64,000 bases of DNA from Taibaiella chishuiensis. Lineage in GTDB: Bacteria > Bacteroidota > Bacteroidia > Chitinophagales > Chitinophagaceae. The stretch spans positions 1,054,001-1,118,000 of the forward strand of contig NZ_PYGD01000001.1 of assembly GCF_003014535.1 (NCBI RefSeq), read 5' to 3'. The notes beneath the pieces are model-generated. The model was not told the origin of the DNA and ran no database searches. It worked only from the letters and a program-made list of their open reading frames with translations. This document shows positions 9,539 through 18,607 of the stretch, in pieces. The translations under genes were made by a program, and so were the position numbers. Numbering within the stretch: the stretch's first letter is position 1; each line of letters begins with the position of its first letter.

Positions 9539-11641
9539 TCAGTCTTGGATCAGTTCGAGAAATTCCTGTTCGGTCAGTACTTTTACGGTGCCCAGCTTCT
9601 TGGCTTTTTCCAGTTTGGAACCGGCATCGGCGCCTACTACCAGGAAGTTGAGTTTGCTGCTTACGCCGCTCAGCAGTTTACCGCCGCGTTCTTCTACCAT
9701 GGATTCTGCATCGTTGCGTTTAAAATGCGTGAGGGTACCGGTAAACAGGAAGGTTTTGCCACTGAGGGCGCCACCTTCGCCGGTTGCCTGGCCCACGTGC
9801 TGGTTCGTCAGCGTCAGGCCTATGGCCTCCAGTTCGTCGAGCAGGTGCAGGTTTTCGTGGGTCTGGAAGAACTGGTGTACCGAGCCGGCCACTTTCGGAC
9901 CGATATCTTCGAGGGTACACAACTGTTCTACCGTCCAGGTGTTGTAGTCTTTGAGATGTGCCACTGCATTGGCCAGGGTCTTGGCCGTGGTTTCGCCCAC
10001 ATACCGGATGCCCAGTCCGAATACAAGCCGGTTCAGCGGTTGGCTTTTGGACTTTTCGATAGCGGCTTTCAGGTTTTCGATCGATTTGGCGCCAAACTTC
10101 TCGAGCCCGTTCAGCTGTTCGAAATCTATTTTGTAAATGCCTGCGATATCGCGTACGATACCCAGCTCATAAAAACGGCGGATGATAGAGTCGCCGAAGC
10201 TGCGGATATCCATGGCATCCTTACTGGAGAAATGGATAATGCGCTCTACTACCTGTGCCGGGCAGCTTACATTGATACAACGCCAGGCTGCTTCGCCCTC
10301 GGGGCGATACAGGTCTTCGGCGCATTCGGGACACTGTGTCGGGAACACGATAACGCGTTCCGTGCCATTACGCAGTTCAGGGTTGGATTTTACGATATAA
10401 GGTATTACATCACCGGCCCGTTCTACGAGTACGGTATCGCCTTCTCTTAAATCTTTTTCGCGGATCACCTCTTCGTTAAACAGCGACACGCTGCTTACCG
10501 TTACGCCGCCGATGGGCACCGGCTCTATTTTGGCTACCGGGGTAATGCTGCCCGTACGGCCCACCTGGAACGCTACCCGCAACAATTTGCTGGTGGCCTG
10601 GCGTGCCTTGAATTTATAGGCGATGGCCCAGCGGGGGTGGTGCGTGGTCATGCCCAACTGGTCCTGCTGATCGAGGCGGTTTATTTTTACTACCATACCG
10701 TCGATCTCGAAGGGCAGTTCGTCCCGTTTCGTTTCGAAATCGAGACAGTGGCTGATCACCTCGTCGATGGTGCTGCAGCGCTTCATATCTTTTACCGGGG
10801 TATTGAAGCCCAGTTGCTGCAACCAGGCCAGGGTGCCATAGTGTGTATGCAACACTTCCGGGTCGGGTTGATTGTCTGTAGTGGTATGATAACTTACATT
10901 GTACAATACTGCGCTCAGCCCGCGTTTGGCCACTTCCCTGGGATCGAGCATACGCAGGGTGCCCGAGGCGGCATTGCGTGGGTTGGCCAGTGGTGGCAGC
11001 CCTTCCGCAATACGTTGTTCGTTATATTTCTTAAAGGTCTCTTTATGGATAATCACTTCGCCGCGCAGTTCGAGGCTGTCTACCTGTTGTGTACTTAGCT
11101 GCGCCGACAGGGGTATACTCCTGATCTGCCGGATATTGGGCGTAATGTCTTCGCCCTGTATCCCGTCGCCACGGGTAGCGCCACGTACGAGTTGGTTGTT
11201 TTCATAGATCAGCGAAATACCCGCGCCATCGTACTTTGGTTCTACGGTGTATTCGATCGCAGTTTCTTTCAATCCTTCCCTGCTGCGTTTATCCCATTCC
11301 CGCAGGTCGTCGGGGTTGTAGGAGTTTTCGAGACTGAGCATGGGCACCAGGTGGGCCACCGAGCTGAATTGTTCGCTCAGCCCTTTGGCGATGCGCTGCG
11401 TAGGCGAATCGGCCGTAAGTAGGTCGGGATACTGAGTTTCCAAATCCTTCAGCTGGCGGAATAGGGTATCGTATTCCACATCGGCCAGCACAGGATTGTC
11501 CTGCACATAATATTTCCAGTCGCTGTAATTGATTACGCCCCGTAACCGTTCCACACGGGCGGCCGGCTCTTCCGTGTCGGTCTGCTGTAACAGCTCCTTT
11601 GCCCAAATGGCAAACCTTTGTTCGTCTTCTGGTTGGTACAT
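9539..11641 (-). CDS. ligA: NAD-dependent DNA ligase LigA
   Basis: 700 residues, the usual length. The enzyme seals nicks in DNA during replication and repair using NAD+. Visible domains in order: N-terminal Ia region with the conserved YY/DWKYY segment; adenylation domain with catalytic lysine in KYDG (K136) and RGDG; OB fold; a four-cysteine zinc finger (CPEC ... CINVSC, residues ~415-440); helix-hairpin-helix region (LNGLEKFGAKS, GIRYVGETTA); and a C-terminal BRCT domain (about 625-700, GKTFLFTGTL). The ATG at 11641 gives the standard N-terminus. It ends at a clear terminator. The 415-base spacer upstream is filled with repeats and I could not identify its promoter. Confidence 0.97.
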   Translation of the reverse strand: MYQPEDEQRFAIWAKELLQQTDTEEPAARVERLRGVINYSDWKYYVQDNPVLADVEYDTLFRQLKDLETQYPDLLTADSPTQRIAKGLSEQFSSVAHLVPMLSLENSYNPDDLREWDKRSREGLKETAIEYTVEPKYDGAGISLIYENNQLVRGATRGDGIQGEDITPNIRQIRSIPLSAQLSTQQVDSLELRGEVIIHKETFKKYNEQRIAEGLPPLANPRNAASGTLRMLDPREVAKRGLSAVLYNVSYHTTTDNQPDPEVLHTHYGTLAWLQQLGFNTPVKDMKRCSTIDEVISHCLDFETKRDELPFEIDGMVVKINRLDQQDQLGMTTHHPRWAIAYKFKARQATSKLLRVAFQVGRTGSITPVAKIEPVPIGGVTVSSVSLFNEEVIREKDLREGDTVLVERAGDVIPYIVKSNPELRNGTERVIVFPTQCPECAEDLYRPEGEAAWRCINVSCPAQVVERIIHFSSKDAMDIRSFGDSIIRRFYELGIVRDIAGIYKIDFEQLNGLEKFGAKSIENLKAAIEKSKSQPLNRLVFGLGIRYVGETTAKTLANAVAHLKDYNTWTVEQLCTLEDIGPKVAGSVHQFFQTHENLHLLDELEAIGLTLTNQHVGQATGEGGALSGKTFLFTGTLTHFKRNDAESMVEERGGKLLSGVSSKLNFLVVGADAGSKLEKAKKLGTVKVLTEQEFLELIQD

Positions 11642-11666
11642 GTATAAGTTACGGTTGAATGATTTA

Positions 11667-11694
11667 ATTGGGTATTGGGTATTGGGTATTGGGT
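11667..11694. repeat. Heptamer array (ATTGGGT)x4
   Basis: Four perfect head-to-tail copies of ATTGGGT, followed by a partial copy. On the minus strand this reads (CCCAATA)n, which differs from the (TCTAATA)n arrays at 11994 and 63237 only by C/T transitions. It lies 25 bases upstream of the ligA start codon, between ligA and any promoter. Confidence 0.95.
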
Positions 11695-11748
11695 ATCAAG
11701 AGGGAGGCTGTAATGCTGAGCGTAACGAGCATCTCAGCCATTAGCTGA

Positions 11749-11991
11749 TCGTCTTCCCTGGTAGCGTACTCCTTGTTTTACAATACACGCTCCCTTCGAT
11801 AAGATCCTTCGCTGGGCTCAGGAGGATAATCGTCTTCCCTGATAAAGTACTCCTCGTTTTTACAATACACGCTCCCTTCGATAAGATCCTTCGCGATGCT
11901 CAGGATGACAATCGTCTCCCTTTATAGACTAATCCTTGCTTTTACAATACACAGGCCCTCGGGTAAGATCCTTCGCGATGCTCAGGATGAC
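11749..11991. repeat. Three tandem ~82-bp repeats
   Basis: Units begin at 11749, 11831 and 11912 (periods 82 and 81). Units 1 and 2 are nearly identical except for a few substitutions; unit 3 is more diverged in its first half. Each unit ends with a block that reads, on the minus strand, GTCATCCTGAGC...GAAGGATCTTA. A degenerate related piece (TGCTGAGCGTAACGAG) precedes unit 1 at 11714, and a fragment with GTCATCCTGAGC occurs alone near 51427. No gene is encoded here. The array is probably an extragenic repetitive element. Confidence 0.9.
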
Positions 11992-11993
11992 AT

Positions 11994-12056
11994 CTAACTT
12001 CTAATATCTCACATCTCAAATCTCACATCTCAAATCTAACTTCTCACATCTAATAG
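11994..12056. repeat. Nine-unit degenerate heptamer array
   Basis: Exactly nine consecutive 7-base units of the form CTnAnnT (CTAACTT, CTAATAT, CTCACAT, CTCAAAT, CTCACAT, CTCAAAT, CTAACTT, CTCACAT, CTAATAG). The array stops at the base before the sufS stop codon. CTAATAT and CTCACAT also make up the array at 63237. Confidence 0.9.
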
Positions 12057-13289
12057 CTACACAAACATCTGCGCTGCTTTTTCTACGCCGGCAACCAGGC
12101 GGTCGATATCTTCCTTGTTGTTATAAAAGGAGAAGGATGCTCTTACGGTACCGGGTATATGGAAATGTTCCATAACCGGCTGGCAGCAATGGTGCCCCGT
12201 ACGTACCGCAATGCCCTGCTTATCCAGCAGTTCGCCGATGTCGAAGGGGTGTACCTGGTCGATCAGGAAAGACAAGGTACCTGCCTTATGTGTAGCGTCG
12301 CCAATGAAGCGCAGGCCTTTAATGCCCGACAGCGCCTGTTGCGCATAGGTCATCAGGTCATGCTCTGCTGCGATAATGTTGTCTAATCCTATTTCGTTTA
12401 CATAGTCGATAGCTGCGCCCAGACCTATAATACCGGCCACATCGGGTGTGCCTGCTTCAAATTTGAAGGGCAGGTCGGCATAGGTTGTTTTTTCGAACGA
12501 TACCGATTTGATCATCGAACCGCCGCCCTGGTAAGGTGGGATGGCGTTGAGCAGGGCTTCTTTACCATACAGTACACCGATACCGGTGGGACCATAGATC
12601 TTGTGCCCCGAAAATACGAGGAAGTCGACGTCCAAAGCCTGTACATCCACATGGGTGTGTTGTATGGCCTGCGCGGCATCCAGCAGTACGGGAATGTTGC
12701 GGGCATGTGCACGCGTTATGATCTCGGCAACCGGGTTCACGGTGCCCAGGGAGTTAGATACCCAGGTCAGCGCTACGATGCGGGTACGGGCGGTCAGAAG
12801 CTGGTCGAGATCTTCGAGGATCAGTTCGCCCTTATCGTCGATGGGTATTACTTTGAGTGTGGCGCCATGGTCCTCGCAGGCAATCTGCCAGGGTACCAGG
12901 TTGGAATGGTGTTCCATACCGGAGATCAGCACTTCGTCGCCCGCCTTAAGGTATTGCTTGCAAAAGGAGTAGGCTACGAGGTTCACGCTTTCGGTTGTAC
13001 CGCGTGTAAAGATGACCTCGTAATCGTGTTTGGCATTGATAAAACGTGCGATCTTGCTGCGCGCCGCCTCCTGTGCATCGGTGGCTACCTGGCTCAGGTA
13101 ATGCACGCCGCGATGGACGTTTGCATTATACGTATCGTAATAATTGCTGATGGCTTCGGTTACCTGCCGGGGCTTCTGGGTTGTAGCGCCATTGTCGAGG
13201 TATACCAGGGGCCGGCCGTATACCGTGGTCTGCAGTATCGGGAAGTCGGCCCGTATTTTTTCTATATTTAAATGCGTAGTCGGTGTCAT
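12057..13289 (-). CDS. sufS: Cysteine desulfurase SufS
   Basis: 410 residues, the typical length. It removes sulfur from L-cysteine to supply Fe-S cluster assembly through a PLP cofactor and a persulfide on an active-site cysteine. Visible: the N-terminal YLDNGATTQKP, the EHHSN segment with the PLP-stacking histidine, PLP lysine K230 in SGHKIYGPTG, and the catalytic cysteine C368 in RTGHHC, with the group II pattern RASFSFYN near the end. The ATG at 13289 gives a normal N-terminus. The other suf genes (sufBCD, sufE) are not adjacent, so the gene stands alone here, which is not rare in Bacteroidota but makes SufS versus a related group II desulfurase a sequence-only call. Confidence 0.93.
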   Translation of the reverse strand: MTPTTHLNIEKIRADFPILQTTVYGRPLVYLDNGATTQKPRQVTEAISNYYDTYNANVHRGVHYLSQVATDAQEAARSKIARFINAKHDYEVIFTRGTTESVNLVAYSFCKQYLKAGDEVLISGMEHHSNLVPWQIACEDHGATLKVIPIDDKGELILEDLDQLLTARTRIVALTWVSNSLGTVNPVAEIITRAHARNIPVLLDAAQAIQHTHVDVQALDVDFLVFSGHKIYGPTGIGVLYGKEALLNAIPPYQGGGSMIKSVSFEKTTYADLPFKFEAGTPDVAGIIGLGAAIDYVNEIGLDNIIAAEHDLMTYAQQALSGIKGLRFIGDATHKAGTLSFLIDQVHPFDIGELLDKQGIAVRTGHHCCQPVMEHFHIPGTVRASFSFYNNKEDIDRLVAGVEKAAQMFV

Positions 13290-13351
13290 GTGTACTTATT
13301 TAAGCGGGAAACGGCCCTGTAAAAAGGCGATGATCGGTGGTTCCCGGGCGA

Positions 13352-13359
13352 CAAAGTTA
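13352..13359 (-). promoter_or_regulatory. Candidate -7 box for sufS
   Basis: On the minus strand TAACTTTG matches TAnnTTTG exactly, about 60 bases upstream of the sufS ATG. No good -33 TTTG was found at the usual distance. Confidence 0.4.
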
Positions 13360-13423
13360 GGTAAAAGGAGAGGGGATTCATTATCTTGCATTCCCAAAAG
13401 TTATATAGTTTTTCAATAGCCGC

Positions 13424-14617
13424 ATGAAGATCCTGCAACTGGTCAATCGCATTCCTTACCCCTTAAATGATGGCGGAAGCCTGGGTATTCATTATTATAC
13501 CCAGGGCTTTATAGATGCAGGTGTACGGTTAAGCATGCTGGCGATGAACACTACCCGGCACTGGGTGGAGGAGCAAAACCTGCCCCCGCTTTACCGGCAG
13601 CTGGAACATTTTGTAACCGTAAAGGTCGATAACCGGGTAAAGCCCCTGCCGGCCCTGCTCAACCTGTTCGGCAGCTCCTCCTATAATATCGACCGTTTTG
13701 TAACCACCGGCTACCGCAATGCCCTGGTGGCCCTGCTGCAACAGGAAACCTTCGATGTGATCCAGTTGGAAAGCCTGTTCCTGGTGCCTTATATCCCCGT
13801 GATCAGGCAGTACAGTAAAGCGAAAGTGGTGATCCGGCAACATAATATCGAGTACCGGATATGGGAACGGCTGGCAGCACAGGCCGGCAACCCGCTTAAG
13901 AAGTGGTACCTGCGGTTACTGGCCAGGCGGTTGAAGCAATTTGAGCTCAGGCATCTCGACGACTACGACCTCATCCTGCCCATATCGGAGGCCGATCTGC
14001 AATTGCTACAGGCCCTGGGTGTGCGCAAACCCATGTTCCTGCATCCTTTCGGGATCGATATGGCACACATTCCCTACTGCCCGGCTACCGAACAACCGTT
14101 AAGCCTGTACCATATCGGCGCCATGGACTGGCTGCCCAACCAGGAAAGTGTAAACTGGCTGCTGGAGCAGGTAATGCCACTGGTGAGCCGCGAGCTGCCT
14201 TGTATAAAACTACACCTGGCCGGTAGAAATATGCCGGAATACTACCTGAAAAATACCTGGCCCAATGTGGTGGTGGCGGGCGAAGTGCCCGATGCCATGG
14301 CCTTTGAGCGGGATAAAAGTATGCTGCTGGTGCCACTGCTTTCGGGTGGGGGTGTGCGGATCAAAATATTCCAGGGTATGGCTATGGGCAAAACCATCGT
14401 GACCACGCCTGTAGGATTGGAAGGGATCGAAGCCCGCGACGGACAGGACGTGCTGGTGGCGGAAACGCCCGAAGCCTTTGCCCGTAAGATCATCGGAGTG
14501 GTGCGCGAACCCGGACAACTGACCGCCATAGGTACAGCGGCGCGCCGCCTGATCGAAGAAAAATATGACCGTAAAAAACTGATCGCTGCGCTGCTGGACC
14601 GTTACCGCCGGCTTTAG
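13424..14617 (+). CDS. Family 4 glycosyltransferase
   Basis: 397 residues with no signal peptide, so a cytoplasmic or membrane-associated enzyme that transfers a sugar from an activated donor, likely in surface polysaccharide or glycolipid synthesis. N-terminal MKILQLVNRIPYPLNDGGS is the usual Rossmann start with the glycine-rich acceptor loop. The second fold contains PISEADLQLL, HPFGID, the IGAMDWLPN strand, and the donor-site region VPLLSGGGVRIKIFQGMAMG followed by VTTPVGLEGI, typical of GT4 enzymes of the GT-B fold. Donor and acceptor cannot be read from the sequence. Its last 4 bases overlap the end of the convergent lipoprotein gene. Confidence 0.88.
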   Translation: MKILQLVNRIPYPLNDGGSLGIHYYTQGFIDAGVRLSMLAMNTTRHWVEEQNLPPLYRQLEHFVTVKVDNRVKPLPALLNLFGSSSYNIDRFVTTGYRNALVALLQQETFDVIQLESLFLVPYIPVIRQYSKAKVVIRQHNIEYRIWERLAAQAGNPLKKWYLRLLARRLKQFELRHLDDYDLILPISEADLQLLQALGVRKPMFLHPFGIDMAHIPYCPATEQPLSLYHIGAMDWLPNQESVNWLLEQVMPLVSRELPCIKLHLAGRNMPEYYLKNTWPNVVVAGEVPDAMAFERDKSMLLVPLLSGGGVRIKIFQGMAMGKTIVTTPVGLEGIEARDGQDVLVAETPEAFARKIIGVVREPGQLTAIGTAARRLIEEKYDRKKLIAALLDRYRRL

Positions 14618-15174
14618 GGTTGCGCGGCAGGCGGCAGTGGCTCGCCCTGTTCATCGTACCGGTAGCTGTAGCGTACGCCGGCCGCATTGCGCAGCTGGAT
14701 CGTATAAGCGAGGTGGTGTGCGCCCTCGGGTGACGGGTTGTCCCGCTCAATACCTGCCATAATCAGCCTGCCGCGGCCATTTGCCGGGTCGGCAGCCAGG
14801 GTACGCAAGGCCTGTTCGGCGAGTTTCCCCATCTGTTGCAGGTTGCCGTTCTGCAGTTGAAATAAAAAATCACGGGGTTGTACGCCCGAACATTTTAATT
14901 CGATATCCGCTTTTTGTTCCCAGAAACCATGAAACCAGGTCCATTGTTCCTGCATGGCTTTATCGGGATCGGCTGCGCGTTCTACTGTTATCATATCATC
15001 GCCCGCAGCGTCGTGCACCAGGATAATGCTGTTGTACCAGGCGCCGGCTCCGAATTTTTTTTCGAGTACCTGGTACAGCTGTTCCATGCCTTTACGATCG
15101 GGGTTGAAGCTTTTGTTGCAGGACCAGGCCAGGCAGGCAAGTAGAAGGAGGAGCACAGGCAGCAGGCGTTTCAT
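14614..15174 (-). CDS. Small lipoprotein, unknown function
   Basis: 186 residues. The leader MKRLLPVLLLLLACLAWSCN contains a lipobox (AWSC, lipidated Cys at residue 19), so the protein is expected to be anchored in the inner or outer membrane. The remainder is a compact mixed alpha/beta sequence (GMEQLYQVLEKKFGAGAWYNSIILVHDAAGD, written here only as a guide to residues ~29-58 is omitted) with no family I recognise. It is convergent with the glycosyltransferase and overlaps it by 4 bases. A -7 box lies just upstream. Confidence 0.7.
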   Translation of the reverse strand: MKRLLPVLLLLLACLAWSCNKSFNPDRKGMEQLYQVLEKKFGAGAWYNSIILVHDAAGDDMITVERAADPDKAMQEQWTWFHGFWEQKADIELKCSGVQPRDFLFQLQNGNLQQMGKLAEQALRTLAADPANGRGRLIMAGIERDNPSPEGAHHLAYTIQLRNAAGVRYSYRYDEQGEPLPPAAQP

Positions 15175-15194
15175 GAAATGGCGGTTGATATTTG

Positions 15195-15202
15195 CAAATA
15201 TA
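15195..15202 (-). promoter_or_regulatory. Candidate -7 box for the lipoprotein gene
   Basis: Minus-strand TATATTTG is a perfect TAnnTTTG, about 20 bases upstream of the start codon, predicting a very short leader. No clear -33 element. Confidence 0.4.
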
Positions 15203-15384
15203 ACGAAATGTTAAGGTTTTGGCGGCAGATAATAAGATGGATAAGCAGTGTTTATGCTTTGAAAATAATATTGCCGGTCTTACGTTATAAATAGCCTGCA
15301 GACCGCTAAAATAGGGACTGCACAAGGCTTCTAGGCTAACAAATCTTTATATTTTCATTACACGCAAGTCAAAAGCCAATTCTT

Positions 15385-15392
15385 TATCTTTG
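15385..15392 (+). promoter_or_regulatory. Candidate -7 box for the TPR/barrel/HU-SPOR operon
   Basis: TATCTTTG matches TAnnTTTG exactly, predicting a start of transcription near 15398 and a leader of about 67 bases. No convincing -33 TTTG. The 290-base gap holding it (15175-15464) is AT-rich and otherwise shows no gene. Confidence 0.45.
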
Positions 15393-15464
15393 CTGCATTT
15401 TAAAATGAATAAAATTTAATATTGGGTAAAATTCAATGTTTTACGCAAAAAACATCCCTGTTTA

Positions 15465-18400
15465 ATGAGCGCTGTACTTAAACGTTTTTTGATCATTTCC
15501 GGATTGCTCTCTGGTCTTCATATCCTGCCTTTTGCCCCCGAATCCGCTGCACAGATACCGATAAGTAACCGCGTCGAAGACAGATTGCTGAAGCACGGGA
15601 TCGAACAATTTCAGCAGGGCCACTATACCCTGGCATCCCAGTCTATAAAAGAATACCTGCAACAGCATATCCAGCCTGCCGAAAGCCGCAATAAAGAAGC
15701 CCTGTCCCTGTCCATACAACAGGCTAAATACATACTGGCGCTCAGCAACCTGAAAGGCAAACATGCCGATGCGGAAGACGAGATCCGTACCTATATCGAA
15801 GAGACCGTAAACCCGGTATACCGCCAGCGGGCTGCATTTGCCCTGGCGCAATATTATTTCCAGCAGAACAACCTGCCCGAAGCCATTGCCTACTACGAGA
15901 TTGCAGGTATCGATAACCTGAGCAATAAGGAGATCGCCGATGCAAAGTTCGAACTGGCCTACAGCTATTTTAACGAACGCCGTTTCGATAAGGCCAAACC
16001 CCTGTTTGCCATTATTAAAGAACTGCCGGACAACAAATATTATATAGCCGGTAACTACTACTATGGCCTGCTGGCTTATAATGATAAAAATTACGAACTG
16101 GCGCTGAAGAGCTTCGACCGTATTCATAACCAGGAAGAGTATAAAGACATCGTACCTTACTACGAGGCCGAGATCAATTATTTCCAGGGTAATTACGATA
16201 AAGTGCTCCAGTTGTCGAATCGCTACCTGCGTAAAAAAGACAAACTGTTTTATGATAAGGAAATGAGGTTGCTTACCGGGCAAACCTTATTCGAACAAAA
16301 GAAATTTGCCGAAGCCCTCCCTTACTTCGAGTACTACTATGAAAACTCCGATAAGATACGGAAAGAAGAGCTGTATGAACTGGGCTACACGTATTACCGG
16401 CTGGAGAAATGGCCCAGGGCTATCGAGAGTTTCCAGCCGTTAAGTAATACCCAGGACTCGCTCGGCCAGACCTCGATGTACCTGTTGGGCGATTGCTACC
16501 TGAAAACAGGCGATAAGAAGGGCGCCCGTAATGCCTTTGGTCTTTGTTCCGACATGGATTTTAACGCCTCGCAAAAAGAAGCAGCCAGCTTCCTCTTTGC
16601 CAAACTCTCCTATGAACTGGGCGACGAAGGTATCGCCACGCGCAGGTTCAACAGCTTTATCAAACAATATCCCAACGCTACATTTGCTACCGAAGCCAAA
16701 ACCATGCTCTCCGGTCTGCTGGCCAAAAGCAGCAACTATGGCGAAGCCTTTGCCATTATGAGCGACATGGCCGTTAAAGACAACGCTACCTGGGCCGTGT
16801 ACCAGCAGGTGGCCGTAGGCCGCGCCATGCAACTGATGCAGAACAACCAGTTTGCATCGGCCGACAGCGTGCTGAGCCTTTCGCTGCAACAGCCGGTAAA
16901 TAACGCCTACGAAGCCATCGCTTACTTCTGGAAGGGCGAGATTGCTTACCGGGAAAAACGGTACCCGCAGGCTATCCAGTTTAGCCAGTCCTTCCTCAAT
17001 ACGGCTAAAGGCAACGAAGATGCGATCCGCAGGATCAGCGCCAAAGCCACACCGCAGAATGCACACCTGAATATCGGTTATGCCCAGTTGGCTAAGGAGA
17101 ACTACGGTAACGCACGCGAATCTTTCCTGGCCGCACAGCAAGGCAGCAAGGACGGTGGTTACAGCAATACCCTGGCTGCCGATGCCATACTGCGGGAAGC
17201 CGATGCGATGTTTATGCAGAAGGACTTTGATAAGGCCGCGCAATTATACGACAAGGCGATTGCCGGCAATATCAGCAACCCGGACTACGCCCGCTTCCAA
17301 AAAGCCCTGATCTATGGCCTGCAAGGCAAGCAGAACGATAAGATGAATATCCTGAGCGATATCATCCAGAAACAACCGGCCTCGGAATATAAGAAAGATG
17401 CCCAGTACGAACTGGCCGTATCTTACCTGGAGGCTGACCGCAACAGCGAGGCCATATCCATGCTGAAAACACTTACCGATAACAGCAGCACCCCGGATAA
17501 CCTGCGTGCCAAATCGCTGGTAAAACTGGCCTACGCCTACCAGGAAAGCAACCGGAATAACGATGCGATCGACGCCTACCGGAAATATATTGCCGATTAC
17601 CCATCGGCTACCGACCGCGCTGCTGCGGCCGATGCGCTGCGCAGCCTGTACATTGCCACCGGTCAACCCGAAAAATACGAAGCTTTCCTGAAGGAGAACA
17701 ATATGCCGTCGACCAGCGATGCGTCGGTTGAGGCTACCTATTATGCTGCAGCAGAAACAGAATATGGCAACAGCAACTGGGCCAAGGCCGCCGAAAGTTT
17801 CAGTAAATACCTGAACCAGTTCCCCAACGGCGTCAATGCCAATAAAGCGCATTACTACCGCGGCGAATCGTACTATCATCTTAAAGACAATACCAAAGCG
17901 CTTGCCGACTACGATGCCGTGGTAGCGGGCGGCTGGAGCGACTTTACCGACGATGCCGCTTCGAGGGCCGCATCGCTGGCTATGCAGCAGAAAGATTATA
18001 CCGCAGCCGGTAAGTACTACAATACCCTGCGCGGTTCGGCTATGGATAATAACAACCTCCAGAATGCCTATACCGGCCTGGTAAAAACAGCATACGAACG
18101 TGGCGCCTTTACCGAGGCCAGCGCTTATGCCGATACCCTCCTATCATTGCCCGACCTGGGTGCGCAGGCGGTAACCGAAGCGCAGCTCTATAAAGCAAAA
18201 GCCCTGCAACGCGGCAATAGCCTGGAAGAGGCCAAAGCCCTGTACCAGGTTATCGATAAGAAAAATATCGGGGTGATCAGCGCCGAAGCCCGCTTCCGCG
18301 TGGCAGAGATCCTGCTGGCACAGAAAAAGCTGAAGGAAGCCGAAGCACAGGCCAACTACGCTGCGCAGACCTCCGGCGGACAGGAATACTGGGTGGTAAA

Positions 18401-18578
18401 ATCCTATATCCTGATCGCGGATATCCTTACCGAGCAGAAAGATTACTTTAATGCCAAAGCCACCTTACAGAGTATCGTTAAAAATGCAGGCGACAAAGAG
18501 CTGAAAGAAGAAGCTACTAAAAAGCTGGAAAACGTAAAAGCCCTGGAAAAAACAAAATCCAAGCTTACTGAAGAATAA
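15465..18578 (+). CDS. Large periplasmic TPR protein
   Basis: 1037 residues. The N-terminus has a hydrophobic leader (residues ~6-27, ending APESAAQ), so export is expected. The whole remainder is tandem TPR helices: many units of the type GHYTLASQSIKEYL, QEYKDIVPYYEAEINYFQG, AIESFQPL, AAQLYDKAIAG, with typical Ala/Gly/Tyr spacing; I estimate more than 15 repeats, the last around residue 1000. TPR arrays are protein-binding scaffolds. The gene is followed after 29 bases by an outer-membrane barrel and after that by an HU-SPOR protein, suggesting an envelope assembly or division-related role (inference). There is a C-terminal lysine-rich helix. Confidence 0.85.
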   Translation: MSAVLKRFLIISGLLSGLHILPFAPESAAQIPISNRVEDRLLKHGIEQFQQGHYTLASQSIKEYLQQHIQPAESRNKEALSLSIQQAKYILALSNLKGKHADAEDEIRTYIEETVNPVYRQRAAFALAQYYFQQNNLPEAIAYYEIAGIDNLSNKEIADAKFELAYSYFNERRFDKAKPLFAIIKELPDNKYYIAGNYYYGLLAYNDKNYELALKSFDRIHNQEEYKDIVPYYEAEINYFQGNYDKVLQLSNRYLRKKDKLFYDKEMRLLTGQTLFEQKKFAEALPYFEYYYENSDKIRKEELYELGYTYYRLEKWPRAIESFQPLSNTQDSLGQTSMYLLGDCYLKTGDKKGARNAFGLCSDMDFNASQKEAASFLFAKLSYELGDEGIATRRFNSFIKQYPNATFATEAKTMLSGLLAKSSNYGEAFAIMSDMAVKDNATWAVYQQVAVGRAMQLMQNNQFASADSVLSLSLQQPVNNAYEAIAYFWKGEIAYREKRYPQAIQFSQSFLNTAKGNEDAIRRISAKATPQNAHLNIGYAQLAKENYGNARESFLAAQQGSKDGGYSNTLAADAILREADAMFMQKDFDKAAQLYDKAIAGNISNPDYARFQKALIYGLQGKQNDKMNILSDIIQKQPASEYKKDAQYELAVSYLEADRNSEAISMLKTLTDNSSTPDNLRAKSLVKLAYAYQESNRNNDAIDAYRKYIADYPSATDRAAAADALRSLYIATGQPEKYEAFLKENNMPSTSDASVEATYYAAAETEYGNSNWAKAAESFSKYLNQFPNGVNANKAHYYRGESYYHLKDNTKALADYDAVVAGGWSDFTDDAASRAASLAMQQKDYTAAGKYYNTLRGSAMDNNNLQNAYTGLVKTAYERGAFTEASAYADTLLSLPDLGAQAVTEAQLYKAKALQRGNSLEEAKALYQVIDKKNIGVISAEARFRVAEILLAQKKLKEAEAQANYAAQTSGGQEYWVVKSYILIADILTEQKDYFNAKATLQSIVKNAGDKELKEEATKKLENVKALEKTKSKLTEE

Positions 18579-18607
18579 AAACAGGTTGCCATAAAAATAC
18601 CACAAAC

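Noticed and set aside
9473-10450. A 325-codon open frame on the plus strand opposite ligA
   Set aside because: It is the antisense of a clearly conserved gene, has no signal peptide or recognisable domain, and its composition mirrors the ligA codons.
11749-11991. Possible CRISPR array in the ligA-sufS spacer
   Set aside because: Units are 82 bases with no constant repeat plus unique spacer structure, and no cas gene is present.
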